The position numbers were made by a program, and so were the translations under genes. The notes under the pieces were generated by a model that was not told the origin of the DNA, searched no databases, and saw only the letters and a list, made by a program, of their open reading frames with translations. From NCBI GenBank assembly GCA_025351745.1, contig JANXVI010000070.1:1-34641 (forward strand): a DNA stretch of 34,641 nucleotides. Direction: 5' to 3'. Below, piece by piece: positions 16,232-25,644 of this stretch (position 1 is the first letter of the stretch; the number at the start of each line of letters is the position of its first letter). The stretch comes from Rhodoferax sp. (GTDB lineage Bacteria; Pseudomonadota; Gammaproteobacteria; Burkholderiales; Burkholderiaceae_C).

Positions 16232-17247
16232 TGAAAGCCAACTTGGCGTACGCAGGCACCCAAGAGGCGCTGGATGCGGTGAATGCAGACGATGCCAGCG
16301 TATCGCACCATTCAGAATTTTTCTTCGACCTCCAACAGGGCTTGGCGCGACAACACAAGAGCATTTCACCCAAGTATTTCTATGACGCGCCGGGCTCTGC
16401 GCTGTTCGACCAGATTTGCACGTTGCCCGAGTACTACCCCACGCGCACCGAACTATCGATCTTGCAAAGGCATGCGCTGGAGATTGCCCACCAGCTAGGG
16501 CCTCACGCCGAGATACTGGAGTTTGGCGCCGGCTCGATGCAAAAAGTGCGTGTGCTGCTGGACGTGATGGACCGACCCGCACGCTACGTACCCATTGATA
16601 TTTCCGGGGAGCATACGCAGGAGGCTGCCTTGACGATGGCCAACGCATACCCCCATCTACAGGTAGAACCATTAATTGCCGACTACACGCAAGATCTGGT
16701 CTTGCCACCCGACATGCCACCGGATGGGCGCCGTGTCGGATTTTTCCCAGGGTCTACCCTGGGTAACTTCGAACCGCTGGATGCGCTGCGTTTCATGCGC
16801 ATGTGCGCCAGGACGCTGCAAGGCGGCGCCTTGATTTTGGGCGCAGACCTGGTCAAGAACCCAGACCTGCTGCATGCGGCATACAACGACGCCCAAGGCG
16901 TCACGGCTGATTTCAACCGCAATGTCCTGGTGCGCGCCAACCGCGAACTGGGCGCGGACTTTCAACTGGCCCAGTTTGCCCACAGTGCGTTTTACAACGC
17001 GCCCTTACAGCGCATTGAAATGCACCTGATGAGCACTTGCCAACAAGTCGTGCACATCGGCGGCAAACCGTTTGCATTTGCACAAGGCGAGACCTTGCAC
17101 ACCGAAAACTCTTACAAGTTCACCCCAGATGGCTTGCACCAATTGGCCCAGCGGGCCGGATTTACGCCAGGGCAAGTCTGGACCGATCCCGAAAACAAGT
17201 TCTGCCTATTGTGGCTGAACGCACCCACATACAGGAGCCATACATGA
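16228..17247 (+). CDS. egtD: L-histidine N-alpha-methyltransferase EgtD
   Basis: A 339-residue SAM-dependent enzyme that trimethylates histidine to hercynine, the first step of ergothioneine synthesis. The family start KYFYDAPGSALFDQI and PEYYPTRTE is followed by SAM motif I (LEFGAGSMQKVRVLL, from about residue 97). The FFPGSTLGNFEP block contains the histidine-binding Asn (Asn180). HTENSYKF (Glu293, Ser295) matches the active-site Glu/Ser pair of EgtD. Its ATG overlaps the egtB stop by 4 nt, and its stop overlaps the start of the DUF427 gene by 4 nt. The length agrees with the family (about 320-340 aa). Confidence 0.94.
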   Translation: MMKANLAYAGTQEALDAVNADDASVSHHSEFFFDLQQGLARQHKSISPKYFYDAPGSALFDQICTLPEYYPTRTELSILQRHALEIAHQLGPHAEILEFGAGSMQKVRVLLDVMDRPARYVPIDISGEHTQEAALTMANAYPHLQVEPLIADYTQDLVLPPDMPPDGRRVGFFPGSTLGNFEPLDALRFMRMCARTLQGGALILGADLVKNPDLLHAAYNDAQGVTADFNRNVLVRANRELGADFQLAQFAHSAFYNAPLQRIEMHLMSTCQQVVHIGGKPFAFAQGETLHTENSYKFTPDGLHQLAQRAGFTPGQVWTDPENKFCLLWLNAPTYRSHT

Positions 17248-17522
17248 AAGCCGTTTGGAAAGATACCGTCATCGCTGAATGCAACGACACCGTCATGGTG
17301 GAGGGCAACCACTATTTCCCTGAAACCTCGTTGAACCGCGCGTATGTGACCTTTAGCAACCACAAGACCATGTGCGCGTGGAAAGGCCAGGCCAGCTACT
17401 ACTCGCTGATAGTTGAGGGCGAGCTCAATACCGATGCCGTGTGGTACTACCCCGACCCTAAGCCCGAGGCGGCCAATATCAAGGGCCACGTGGCCTTTTG
17501 GAAAGGCGTCATCGTCAGTTAG
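17244..17522 (+). CDS. DUF427 domain protein
   Basis: A 92-residue single-domain protein of the DUF427 family (Pfam PF04248 by my recognition). Hallmarks are MKAVWKDTVIAE at the start, EGNHYFP, the CAWKGQASYY motif and the closing NIKGHVAFWKGV. The fold is a small beta-rich domain with no assigned biochemical activity that I know of. The longer ORF from 17037 is rejected since it lies inside egtD; ATG 17244 is preceded by AGGAG and overlaps the egtD stop by 4 nt. Three consecutive ATGA-type junctions tie it to egtB and egtD, so its level should follow theirs. Conserved Cys and Trp residues in CAWKG make a thiol- or ligand-binding role conceivable; this is inference only. Confidence 0.88.
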   Translation: MKAVWKDTVIAECNDTVMVEGNHYFPETSLNRAYVTFSNHKTMCAWKGQASYYSLIVEGELNTDAVWYYPDPKPEAANIKGHVAFWKGVIVS

Positions 17523-17641
17523 AGATCGCGTGCAGTCCCTGTGAAAGAGGCAACCGCGCCCAGCCGATTTCAGTAACATCCGCAAGCGCACATAAAACCC
17601 ATTTGCGCGCAGCACGGCTTTGACATCTTTTGGGAGGAACT

Positions 17642-19339
17642 ATGCCAACAGTGATCGTAATCGGAGGGGGCGTGGCCGGCATGAGCGCGGCACACGAACT
17701 GGTGGAACGCGGTTTTCAGGTGGATATATACGAGCGCAACCCCAAGTATGTGGGTGGCAAGGCCCGCAGTGTTGACGCGCCCGGTACGAACAAGATTGAC
17801 CCGCAACTGTTTCTACCAGGCGAGCATGGGTTCCGGTTCTTTCCCGGTTTCTACAAGCATGTGACTGACACGATGAAACGCATACCGGTGGGTGATGACC
17901 AAACGGCCTTAGACAACCTGGTCGTGACAGACACGATGATGATGGCGCAGAGCGATGCCAAGCCCATCATTTTGCCGGTGGACTTTCCAACGTCACTGAA
18001 GGAAATCGAAGAGTTCTTCAAAGGGTTCCAGGCTTTCAGCTCCGAGCTGACCACAGAAGAGATTGAGTTCTTCTCTGGCAAGATCTGGCAGCTCATGACC
18101 AGTTGCAGCAAGCGCTTCGAAGACGAGTACGACAGCATCAGTTGGTGGGACTACACCGAGTCTGCCACCAAGAGCGCCGCCTACCAAAGGCTGTTGTCAG
18201 GGGGTCTTACGCGCAGCCTGGTGGCCTGCCAGGCCCAATTGGCCAGTACGCGCACCTGCGGCTCCATCTTGCTGCAAATGTTTTACATGATGATGGATCC
18301 ATTTACCCGTGACACTGACCGCGTGTTTAACGCCCCGACTAATCTGGCCTGGCTGAACCCCTGGCATGACTATCTTGTCAGCAAGGGTGTGAACTACCAC
18401 CGCGGTGCCAGTGTCACCGCTTTGCACACTGTAAATGGCCGGATATCGGGTATCCGTCTTGAGAAGGATGGCGTGCCCGGCAGTGCGGATGTCTGCGCAG
18501 ACTACTACCTCATGGCGGTGCCGGTAGAGCGGGCGGCCAACCTGATCAGCGAGGACATGCTCAAGGTCGATCCATCGTTGAAGAACATCATCAAGCTGTC
18601 ACCCAATGTGGAGTGGATGAACGGCATCCAGTTCTACCTCAACCAAGAAGTTAACCTCAACCGCGGTCATACGATGTACACCGGTAGCAACTGGGCTTTG
18701 ACCAGCGTTTCTCAAATCCAGTTCTGGCCCAAATACGACTTGAAGCGGCGCGGCAACGGCAAGGTGGTATCCATCCTATCGGTTGATATTTCGAACTGGT
18801 CGGCGCTGGGCAACTTCAACAATAGAGCGGCACGCGATTGCACCAAGGATGAGATCCGAAAAGAAGTTTGGGAGCAACTCAAACAAGAACTCAACTTTGG
18901 TGGAGAAAATGTGTTGTGCGACGAGATGGTGGTGGACTACTACTTGGACGAAGACATCGTTCCTATGGTCGCGCCCATGAGCGATGTGATGACGGCACGG
19001 CTTAGCACCGTCAAGCAGGAATCCTTGAACAAAGTCTTCAACCTGGAGCCGTTACTGGTCAACCAATGCAATACCTGGGCGATCCGCCCCAACGCCCACA
19101 CCGGAATCAAAAACCTGTTCCTCGCCAGCGACTACGTAAAAACGAACACCGACCTGGCTACGATGGAAGGTGCGAATGAAGCCGCGCGCAGAGCCGTGAA
19201 CAGCATCCTTCTGGCCAGTGCATCGGACGAGGACTATTGCGAAATCTGGGAGATGCACACGCCCTTCCTGTTGAAGCCTTTGCAGATGATTGACCATCTG
19301 AATTATGAAAAAGGCTTGCCCTGGGCGAAGGTTCTATAA
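17642..19339 (+). CDS. FAD-dependent oxidoreductase of the amine oxidase/phytoene desaturase superfamily
   Basis: A 565-residue flavoprotein. It opens with a Rossmann dinucleotide motif, [21 protein letters not shown], then an acidic strand end and the family-typical YVGGKARS. The C-terminal FAD motif is [21 protein letters not shown] (desaturase/amine oxidase style). ATG 17642 has an exceptionally good SD (GGGAGGAA). Substrates of the superfamily range from carotenoids and hydroxysqualene to amines; none can be assigned here. It follows DUF427 by 119 nt in the same direction with no terminator visible between, so it may belong to the egt cluster or have its own promoter. It ends 6 nt inside the convergent REC-HK gene. 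Confidence 0.82.
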   Translation: MPTVIVIGGGVAGMSAAHELVERGFQVDIYERNPKYVGGKARSVDAPGTNKIDPQLFLPGEHGFRFFPGFYKHVTDTMKRIPVGDDQTALDNLVVTDTMMMAQSDAKPIILPVDFPTSLKEIEEFFKGFQAFSSELTTEEIEFFSGKIWQLMTSCSKRFEDEYDSISWWDYTESATKSAAYQRLLSGGLTRSLVACQAQLASTRTCGSILLQMFYMMMDPFTRDTDRVFNAPTNLAWLNPWHDYLVSKGVNYHRGASVTALHTVNGRISGIRLEKDGVPGSADVCADYYLMAVPVERAANLISEDMLKVDPSLKNIIKLSPNVEWMNGIQFYLNQEVNLNRGHTMYTGSNWALTSVSQIQFWPKYDLKRRGNGKVVSILSVDISNWSALGNFNNRAARDCTKDEIRKEVWEQLKQELNFGGENVLCDEMVVDYYLDEDIVPMVAPMSDVMTARLSTVKQESLNKVFNLEPLLVNQCNTWAIRPNAHTGIKNLFLASDYVKTNTDLATMEGANEAARRAVNSILLASASDEDYCEIWEMHTPFLLKPLQMIDHLNYEKGLPWAKVL

Positions 19340-20515
19340 CGCCGCTATCGGAATGGTGACGGTAAAGCAAGTCCCGTCGCCCGGTTGGCTGGTGACCGCA
19401 ATGGCTCCGCCATGGCTCTCCACCGCGCGTTTGACGATGGCCAGCCCCAAGCCCGTGCCGGGTATATTGCCCACGTTACTGGCGCGGTAAAAGTCGCCAA
19501 ACAAGCGTGGCAGGTCTTCAACTGGAATGCCGATGCCCTGGTCGCGCACTTCAAAGCACACACCGGGTCCATTGCGGCGCACCTTGAACTGCGCCTCTGA
19601 AGCGCCACATGAATATTTGAGGGCATTGGACAATAGGTTGCCCAGAATGTGGCGTAGCAACTTTTCATCCGCCAAAACATCTTTGTCGTCCAGTTCCGCA
19701 TGCAGGGCCACGTGGGCTGCCTCAGTCTCTCCATCGATTTGGCCGTGGCTAGCCACAGCTTCGTCCCGCAGTTGGTGGCACAGGGTCAACAGGTTCACCG
19801 GTTTCGGGTTAAAGGACAGCAATTGGGCGTCCGAACGGCCAATGGTCAGCACCTGGTCCAACATCAACACCATGCGTCTGACGGCGGACTCAATGCTGTC
19901 AAGCAGGCCATTGCGCTCGCCAACCGGCAGCCGATCGCAGTAGTTGCGCAGCAAGCTTTGGGACACCAGTATCGAAGTAAGCGGTGTACGGAATTCATGC
20001 GAGGTCATGGCCACAAAGGTTGACTTCAACTGGTTTAACTCGACCTGCTGGGCCAGCGCTGCATCAAAGCGCAGCTTGTCCTCGCGATTGCGCCGCTCCA
20101 ATGCATCGCGCGCTTGCTTGAACAGCAAATGCGCCTTGACCCGCGCCAGCACGATGGGCGGGCTGATAGGTTTGGTAATGTAATCGGCCGCTCCCAGCGA
20201 AAAACCCATCTGCTCGTCCTGCGTCTGCGTCTTGGCTGTGAAAAAGATTACAGGGACGTCAGCCGTCAATGCCGAGGCCTTCAGCCGACGGCACACCTCG
20301 TAGCCATCAATGTCCGGCATCATGATGTCGAGCAGGATTAGATCCAAGGGCTGACTTTGGGCGATTTTGAGCGCGCGTTCACCGCTAGGTGCCAATTTGA
20401 CCGTGTAGTCCCCGTCCAGCAGATCCCGCATCAAGGCAAGGTTTTGCGGGGTGTCATCAACCACCAAGATGACAGGCCGCAAGGGTATGACTGGTGTGGC
20501 GTGCATGGCATCCAC
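19334..20515 (-). CDS. Response-regulator/histidine-kinase hybrid (REC-HisKA-HATPase)
   Basis: A 393-residue cytoplasmic signalling protein with an N-terminal receiver and C-terminal kinase. The receiver phospho-acceptor is Asp63 in [13 protein letters not shown], with TAK and KPI blocks after it. The kinase dimerisation helix holds His173 in [14 protein letters not shown], and the ATP-binding domain shows [17 protein letters not shown] and [10 protein letters not shown]. There is no DNA-binding output domain and no membrane span. The start is GTG 20515, directly after the TGA of the preceding hybrid kinase gene; ATG 20506 is an alternative. The pair probably forms one phosphorelay in which the HPt of the upstream kinase can phosphorylate this receiver; this is inference. 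The 3' end overlaps the convergent flavoprotein gene by 6 nt. Confidence 0.9.
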   Translation of the reverse strand: MDAMHATPVIPLRPVILVVDDTPQNLALMRDLLDGDYTVKLAPSGERALKIAQSQPLDLILLDIMMPDIDGYEVCRRLKASALTADVPVIFFTAKTQTQDEQMGFSLGAADYITKPISPPIVLARVKAHLLFKQARDALERRNREDKLRFDAALAQQVELNQLKSTFVAMTSHEFRTPLTSILVSQSLLRNYCDRLPVGERNGLLDSIESAVRRMVLMLDQVLTIGRSDAQLLSFNPKPVNLLTLCHQLRDEAVASHGQIDGETEAAHVALHAELDDKDVLADEKLLRHILGNLLSNALKYSCGASEAQFKVRRNGPGVCFEVRDQGIGIPVEDLPRLFGDFYRASNVGNIPGTGLGLAIVKRAVESHGGAIAVTSQPGDGTCFTVTIPIAAL

Positions 20516-23395
20516 TCAGCTCGCCCCGTCGGCAAGGGCTTGCTGCAGTATGGCCAAAGCGCGCTCACTGTCGAAGGCTTGGACAGCAGCTTGCAGTGCG
20601 GAGAAATGCTTGGGATAGGCCATGTTGAACATAATCGCATATTCTGCGAGCAAACGCTCTGCATTTCCGTCGTCGTTGTTTAACAAGATCTGGAGTTGCT
20701 GGCATACGGTCGCCAGTTGCTGTTCGTCTGGCGCATGATGGGTCGTCACTGGCAACGCAACAGGGTCCCCACTGGTCAAAGCCGCTTGAATTGACACTAC
20801 CTGTGCTCTCAAGTTGCCTTCCAACCGCGCAAGCAGCGGTGTCAGCTCACCATGCTCTGGCAACATGCGCAAAGCTTGCTCCACAGCTATCGCGTCTTGC
20901 ACAAGCTGGGGCGCTGCAATATTGCCCGCTAAGCCTTTGAGAGTGTGCGCCAGACGAACAGCGGTTTGACCGTCTCCACTCCCCACGGCCTCGCGGATGA
21001 GTTCAATACAGTGAGCCTGTGCATCGACGAAACCGCGGAGCATCGCAATGTAGCGCTGCGGTTTTCCGGATACCCTGCGCATGCCCGCTTCTTGGTCCAG
21101 TCCGGCAATGCTTTTGAACAAACCCTCAACCGACCCGACAGCATCCGGAATACCAAGCACCGCGGTGGTCGCTGTTGAATGCGCTGAACCAGAGTCTTTG
21201 GGCGCAATCCAGCGCAACAAGGCGCGAAAAAGCTCATGGGGATCTATGGGCTTAGCAACGAAATCTACCATGCCAGCCGCCAGACATTGCTCCCGATGGG
21301 ATGCCATCGCGTTCGCTGTCATGGCAACGATGGGTGGGGCGACCCCCGACTGGTTGGCAATAATTTGCTTCGTGGCTTCCAAGCCATCCATTTGGGGCAT
21401 TTGCAAGTCCATCAGAATTAGGGCATACGGCTGACCCGCGGCCAGTGCGTTGGCAACCATGTTGCAGGCTATGCGACCATCATCCGCGATATCAACCCTC
21501 AACCCGACATCGCGCAGCAGTTCGCTGGCAACCTGCTGGTTTAGCGCATTGTCTTCTGCAAGCAAGATGCGTGCGCCCAGGAGACCCCGCAAAGCCTGGG
21601 GTATGGCATCTGACGCCACCGAGCGGTGGGCGCGCGCACCGATCGAGACCCCAACCAGCAAATCGACCATTGTGTCGAATAAGTACGAAGGCATTACCGG
21701 CTTGCCCAGCACCGCGGCAATGCCACACCCCGGTGCACTCGCCAAGGTGGCAGCGTTAGCATCGCGGCCAGGGGCCGACAGTATGGCAAGCTTGGGCTGC
21801 TGTTGCAAGGCAAGGTTGCGCAGGCATTGCGCGGTCTCGACGCCATTCATGCCCGGCATTTGCCAATCGAGCAACACAATGTCGTAGGGCAGGCCCGCAG
21901 CATCGGCTCGTTGTACCGCCATCACAGCCAGTTCACCGCTGTGAACGGCATCCACCTTGAAGCACATTCCAGCCAGCAGATCCCCCAGGACCCGGCGCGC
22001 GCTGTCCACATCGTCCACGACGAGCACGCGTTTGCCATTGAGTTCAGTCGGCAAAAGGAGCTTTCGCGGTACTGCACTGCCCAGCCCCAGCCTGACGGTG
22101 AACCAAAAGGTCGACCCCACACCCGGAGTACTGTCAACACCAACCTCGCCGCCCATCTGCTGGGCCAGGATTCTGGTGATGGAAAGCCCAAGGCCCGTAC
22201 CCCCATACTTGCGGGTCGTCGAAGTGTCGGCCTGCTGAAAGTTCTGGAACAAGTTGGCCGCCTGCTCAGCGGACAGACCGATGCCGCTATCACGAACGGA
22301 AAACCGCAACAGAACAGCATCGTCAGAGCGATCCAGCACCCGCACGATGATGTCGATCTCGCCCCGGTCCGCGAACTTGATCGCATTGTTGGCGTAGTTG
22401 ATAATCATCTGGCTCAGCCGCAAAGCGTCGCCTTTGAGAACGTCTGGAACATCCCGCGCAATATCGACCAGCAGCTCCAGTCCTTTTCCTGTGGCTTTGT
22501 CTTCAATCAGATTGGCGACCTTTTCCAACACCTGTTCAAGGCTGAACTCGCTGATTTCCAGATCCAGTTTGCCAGCTTCGACCTTTGAGAGGTCAAGAAT
22601 GTCATTGATGATGCCCAGAAGGTGCTGCCCGGACTGCTGCACCTTTTGCATGTAGTCGCGCTGTTGCGGATCGAGCCTGGTTTTCAATGCCAAGTGACTC
22701 ATACCAATGATGGCGTTCATGGGCGTGCGGATTTCATGGCTCATATTGGCCAGAAAGGCCGACTTGGACGCAGTCGCTTCTTCAGCCTTTTGGCGCGCTT
22801 GTGCTGTCGCATGCAAGGCGGCCTTCAACTCCGTGTTTCTGGCTTCCGACTGGGTGAGGGCTCTGTTTTTTGCGGCGTCAAAAATCTTCGTGTGCACCAG
22901 CAACGTCAGTACTAATCCAATTTGACTGGTGCCGAAAAAGAAACCCGCGTGTTTCCTGTCGTACAAAAATGGCAAATCAATCCCCAACCAACCGACAACC
23001 CCAAAGGTCAACACCAGCGCGAAGTTGATGCCCAGCCAGATGACGGCATTGCGGTTGAACCCCAACAACAAAGTAGCCGTTACAGGACCCGTGGCGAACC
23101 AGGAGATCACTGGAGAATAGATCCCACCTGAAAAATATGTGCAACCCAATATGGCAATAAAACAATTGCAAAAGAGGTATATGTTTGCCGCTACAGCGTA
23201 GCTTCCTCCTTGGTGGATAAACAGCAGATTTGCAAGCAGCATCAATGCCAGAGTCAACATGACGAAGACTCCCGGGTGAAAGCCGATGGCGAGACTCACG
23301 CCCACATAGCACACCGCAAACGCCACCACGGCCCAATTGAAGCGGACGAGCAATACGAACTTCTCATCGGCAGGCACAGCGTTTGCGTCTTCCAT
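20516..23395 (-). CDS. Membrane hybrid histidine kinase (HK-REC-REC-HPt, BarA-like layout)
   Basis: About 959 residues from ATG 23395; the ORF track start at 23458 adds 21 residues before the first natural-looking start [13 protein letters not shown]. About six hydrophobic spans fill the first 185 residues. The cytoplasmic part has in order: HisKA (His about 221 in [18 protein letters not shown]), HATPase ([21 protein letters not shown]), receiver 1 ([12 protein letters not shown], Asp about 509), receiver 2 ([13 protein letters not shown], Asp about 661) and an HPt domain ([11 protein letters not shown], His about 816). No periplasmic sensor domain is visible, so sensing is probably by the membrane helices. 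Its stop abuts the start of the REC-HK gene, giving a complete multistep phosphorelay in two adjacent genes. The output regulator is not in the window. Confidence 0.92.
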   Translation of the reverse strand: MEDANAVPADEKFVLLVRFNWAVVAFAVCYVGVSLAIGFHPGVFVMLTLALMLLANLLFIHQGGSYAVAANIYLFCNCFIAILGCTYFSGGIYSPVISWFATGPVTATLLLGFNRNAVIWLGINFALVLTFGVVGWLGIDLPFLYDRKHAGFFFGTSQIGLVLTLLVHTKIFDAAKNRALTQSEARNTELKAALHATAQARQKAEEATASKSAFLANMSHEIRTPMNAIIGMSHLALKTRLDPQQRDYMQKVQQSGQHLLGIINDILDLSKVEAGKLDLEISEFSLEQVLEKVANLIEDKATGKGLELLVDIARDVPDVLKGDALRLSQMIINYANNAIKFADRGEIDIIVRVLDRSDDAVLLRFSVRDSGIGLSAEQAANLFQNFQQADTSTTRKYGGTGLGLSITRILAQQMGGEVGVDSTPGVGSTFWFTVRLGLGSAVPRKLLLPTELNGKRVLVVDDVDSARRVLGDLLAGMCFKVDAVHSGELAVMAVQRADAAGLPYDIVLLDWQMPGMNGVETAQCLRNLALQQQPKLAILSAPGRDANAATLASAPGCGIAAVLGKPVMPSYLFDTMVDLLVGVSIGARAHRSVASDAIPQALRGLLGARILLAEDNALNQQVASELLRDVGLRVDIADDGRIACNMVANALAAGQPYALILMDLQMPQMDGLEATKQIIANQSGVAPPIVAMTANAMASHREQCLAAGMVDFVAKPIDPHELFRALLRWIAPKDSGSAHSTATTAVLGIPDAVGSVEGLFKSIAGLDQEAGMRRVSGKPQRYIAMLRGFVDAQAHCIELIREAVGSGDGQTAVRLAHTLKGLAGNIAAPQLVQDAIAVEQALRMLPEHGELTPLLARLEGNLRAQVVSIQAALTSGDPVALPVTTHHAPDEQQLATVCQQLQILLNNDDGNAERLLAEYAIMFNMAYPKHFSALQAAVQAFDSERALAILQQALADGAS

Positions 23396-23507
23396 GGCTT
23401 TTCTGGATTGGAGCCTCAAGGTGGGCCACTGCCAGTCTACTGCACGCAGTGAACACACGAAGTCCGCAGTATGCTGTGCAACAGCGCGCGGGTCTTACAA
23501 CATGGCC

Positions 23508-24734
23508 TTACGGACCCGCAAGCTCCTCAACCTTGCGCCGAGCCGTATCCGCGTCCTTGCCGTATTCGGTCAAGTAGCGCTGGCGTTCTTCACTGCTCCA
23601 CTCAGCTGGGGAAAACCGACTCTTGGGATAGATCGCACTCACGTGCACCAGGCCCGGCTGGCGGGCCATCGTGGCACGGTCGGGAAACTGGTCCGGTACC
23701 AGCAAAAATCCATCCACATCACGTAGCCGCAGCGGGAAGGCAGGACTCTTGTCCAGGACCAAAGCGCCAAACACGTGCAGCTTGAACTCGCGGCTGCCGG
23801 TTCCCACTTCGTCGTTGAACTGCAACAACGCAAACGGCACGCCGTTTGCATCGTCCACCCGTGCGCTCACGACGTAACGCCCGGCCAAGCGGACGTTGGC
23901 TTTTAGGTAAAAGCTCAGAGATCCAGCCTCTAATGCCTCACGCACGCCCGCCCAGGTAGCCGGCACATCTGGCGCATAGACCACATCAAAGTGGGCCACT
24001 CCCTGTTGACCGTCTGCCGCTATTTCAACCAGCAAGCGAATCGTGCCACTATGGCTTTTGAAGCCCTGGGTCGCGGGCGTCAGGCGTCCGGAATAGATGC
24101 CGTCGCCGGGAATCGCGTCCGCACCCGTGCCATCGTCTGAAAAGACCACGCTGGTTTGCACCAGTTTGATCGGTGTCCGAGAGTCGGGGACAGACTGCGC
24201 CTGCGCGCTACGTATGACCAAGGGCAGCGGGCGGTCGCTATCATCAACGGCCGCAATCGAAAACTTGACACTTTCAGTCCCGCTCAGGAATACCCGCTCC
24301 TGATTGGTACGCAGGCGAATGCCTTTGACCACATCGCCGTTGGCGTCTCGCATCTTCAGCTCTTCCGCAATGGGGGCAAAAGGACGCACCTGGTCAGGAT
24401 GCTCCGCCATGGGGCGGGAGTCATAGGGATAGCGCGTGGCGTCGCGGTAGCTTGCATACGTTTGCTCTGCCCGCTCATAGCGACCACGCCAGACCGCCAA
24501 TTGCTCTTGGCGTGTCTGCAAGCCGGCAGCACTGTAGGGGCCGCCATTGCCACCGGAGCCCGACGGTCCTGCTGCGGCGTCGGCTGCACGGGGGGATTGA
24601 GCCCTTGGGCCTGCACCGCCCGCAGCGCTGCCATACGCTGAAGATGCAGTGCCGTCTGTGCCAAATACGTACCATCCGACCAGTACCAGCGCGATAAGCG
24701 CTACGCCCAGCCATACCGCCTTAGCGCGGGTCAA
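23508..24734 (-). CDS. Membrane-anchored exported protein of unknown function
   Basis: A 408-residue protein I do not recognise with certainty. Residues about 7-25 (VWLGVALIALVLVGWYVF) form an N-terminal membrane anchor. It is followed by a Gly/Ala/Ser/Pro-rich linker (about 27-70), a helical stretch with many Gln/Arg (TRQEQLAVWRGRYERAEQTYASYRDATRYP), then beta-rich Ig-like domains. The segment DDGTGADAIPGDGIYSG resembles the calcium-binding-like loop of choice-of-anchor or Ig-like secreted domains. The start is TTG 24734; no in-frame ATG or GTG gives the anchor, so the start is uncertain. It lies 37 nt after a secreted hydrolase-like gene and is presumably cotranscribed with it. It may tether or chaperone that protein; this is inference from context only. 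Confidence 0.72.
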   Translation of the reverse strand: MTRAKAVWLGVALIALVLVGWYVFGTDGTASSAYGSAAGGAGPRAQSPRAADAAAGPSGSGGNGGPYSAAGLQTRQEQLAVWRGRYERAEQTYASYRDATRYPYDSRPMAEHPDQVRPFAPIAEELKMRDANGDVVKGIRLRTNQERVFLSGTESVKFSIAAVDDSDRPLPLVIRSAQAQSVPDSRTPIKLVQTSVVFSDDGTGADAIPGDGIYSGRLTPATQGFKSHSGTIRLLVEIAADGQQGVAHFDVVYAPDVPATWAGVREALEAGSLSFYLKANVRLAGRYVVSARVDDANGVPFALLQFNDEVGTGSREFKLHVFGALVLDKSPAFPLRLRDVDGFLLVPDQFPDRATMARQPGLVHVSAIYPKSRFSPAEWSSEERQRYLTEYGKDADTARRKVEELAGP

Positions 24735-24771
24735 AGTTCATACCCGTTTTGACAAGCGGGATAGGCAGTGA

Positions 24772-25644
24772 TTAATTGGCGTTGGCCGCCATGTCGGCAC
24801 GCACCTTGGACACAACACCACCCCATGCTCCATTGGTATAGTGGTTGTACGCCTCGGCATCGTCTCGAAACGCGACAGTGTGGTAACTCCATTTAGCCGC
24901 ACCACCTTCATTCGCCGCAGTCCCTAAAGTCAGGTCATTACAGAACCAGTCGGATGGATTGCAAAATCCGGCACCTCCGCTGCCCGACACACCACCCGAC
25001 GAGTGGTAGGCCACGGCTTCATCGTCTTGCCCCGGCAGTGCGCCCGAGTACAGGGTGCCCTTAGCTCCGGCGTACATATAGAACCACTTGGCCCGGGTTT
25101 GGTTGTGGTCGTACATAGCACGTGCCGTAGCCGTCTTTAAATCAGCGGTCAGCGGGTCCGACACAGCCCAACTACCCAAGTTCGCCAATTCGCTACCACC
25201 GCCAGCGCCAGCCGCAACATCCACCCATTTGATATTCCAACCCGTCTGAGTTGTACCGTCGGAGTTGCCGCATACCCCTGATCCATTCGGCGAAGCGTTC
25301 TTCTTGCTGCGTGTGGTGCCACCATAGAGTGACAAGGCGTAGCCGATCTGTAAGTTGCCCGCACTGTGGGCGGCGATGTAGCACCAGTTGCTGCCCGTGC
25401 AGTAGCAATCCAGGGCATCGCGCACGCGATAGTTCTGGTCGGACACGTGGCTGAAGCCATCCCAATTGACCGATTTTTTGTTGACCCCGGCAGCCGTGCT
25501 GGCAGGCCCCCAGTACGTGAAGTCCGCGTGGTTACCCGCCTGTGCTGAATTATTGCGACCGTTAATCCAAAGAGAGTAGTTGGAGGCACAAACCCCACCC
25601 GTAAAAAAAACGAGAAATACCAGCAACGATTTAGCAAAACGCAC
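24772..25644 (-). CDS. Secreted cysteine-rich alpha/beta-hydrolase-like protein
   Basis: A 290-residue exported protein. GTG 25644 is chosen, not the ORF start 25716, since AAGGAGCAGTCC immediately precedes it and a clean signal peptide follows (MRFAKSLLVFLVFFTGGVCA, cut before SN). The mature protein starts SNYSLWINGR and contains CYIAAHSAGNLQIGYAL. There AHSAG around Ser94 looks like a lipase/hydrolase nucleophile elbow (GxSxG with Ala at the first Gly) after a beta strand. Cysteine pairs (DCYCTGSNWC; FCNPSDWFC) suggest disulfides, as in periplasmic or extracellular enzymes. A candidate catalytic His lies near YHTVAF; the acid is not clear. Substrate unknown. The downstream gene 37 nt away encodes a membrane-anchored protein. 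Confidence 0.7.
   Translation of the reverse strand: MRFAKSLLVFLVFFTGGVCASNYSLWINGRNNSAQAGNHADFTYWGPASTAAGVNKKSVNWDGFSHVSDQNYRVRDALDCYCTGSNWCYIAAHSAGNLQIGYALSLYGGTTRSKKNASPNGSGVCGNSDGTTQTGWNIKWVDVAAGAGGGSELANLGSWAVSDPLTADLKTATARAMYDHNQTRAKWFYMYAGAKGTLYSGALPGQDDEAVAYHSSGGVSGSGGAGFCNPSDWFCNDLTLGTAANEGGAAKWSYHTVAFRDDAEAYNHYTNGAWGGVVSKVRADMAANAN

Noticed and set aside
21803-22588. 261-codon plus-strand ORF opposite the hybrid kinase
   Set aside because: Antisense to HATPase and receiver domains whose motifs are intact on the minus strand.
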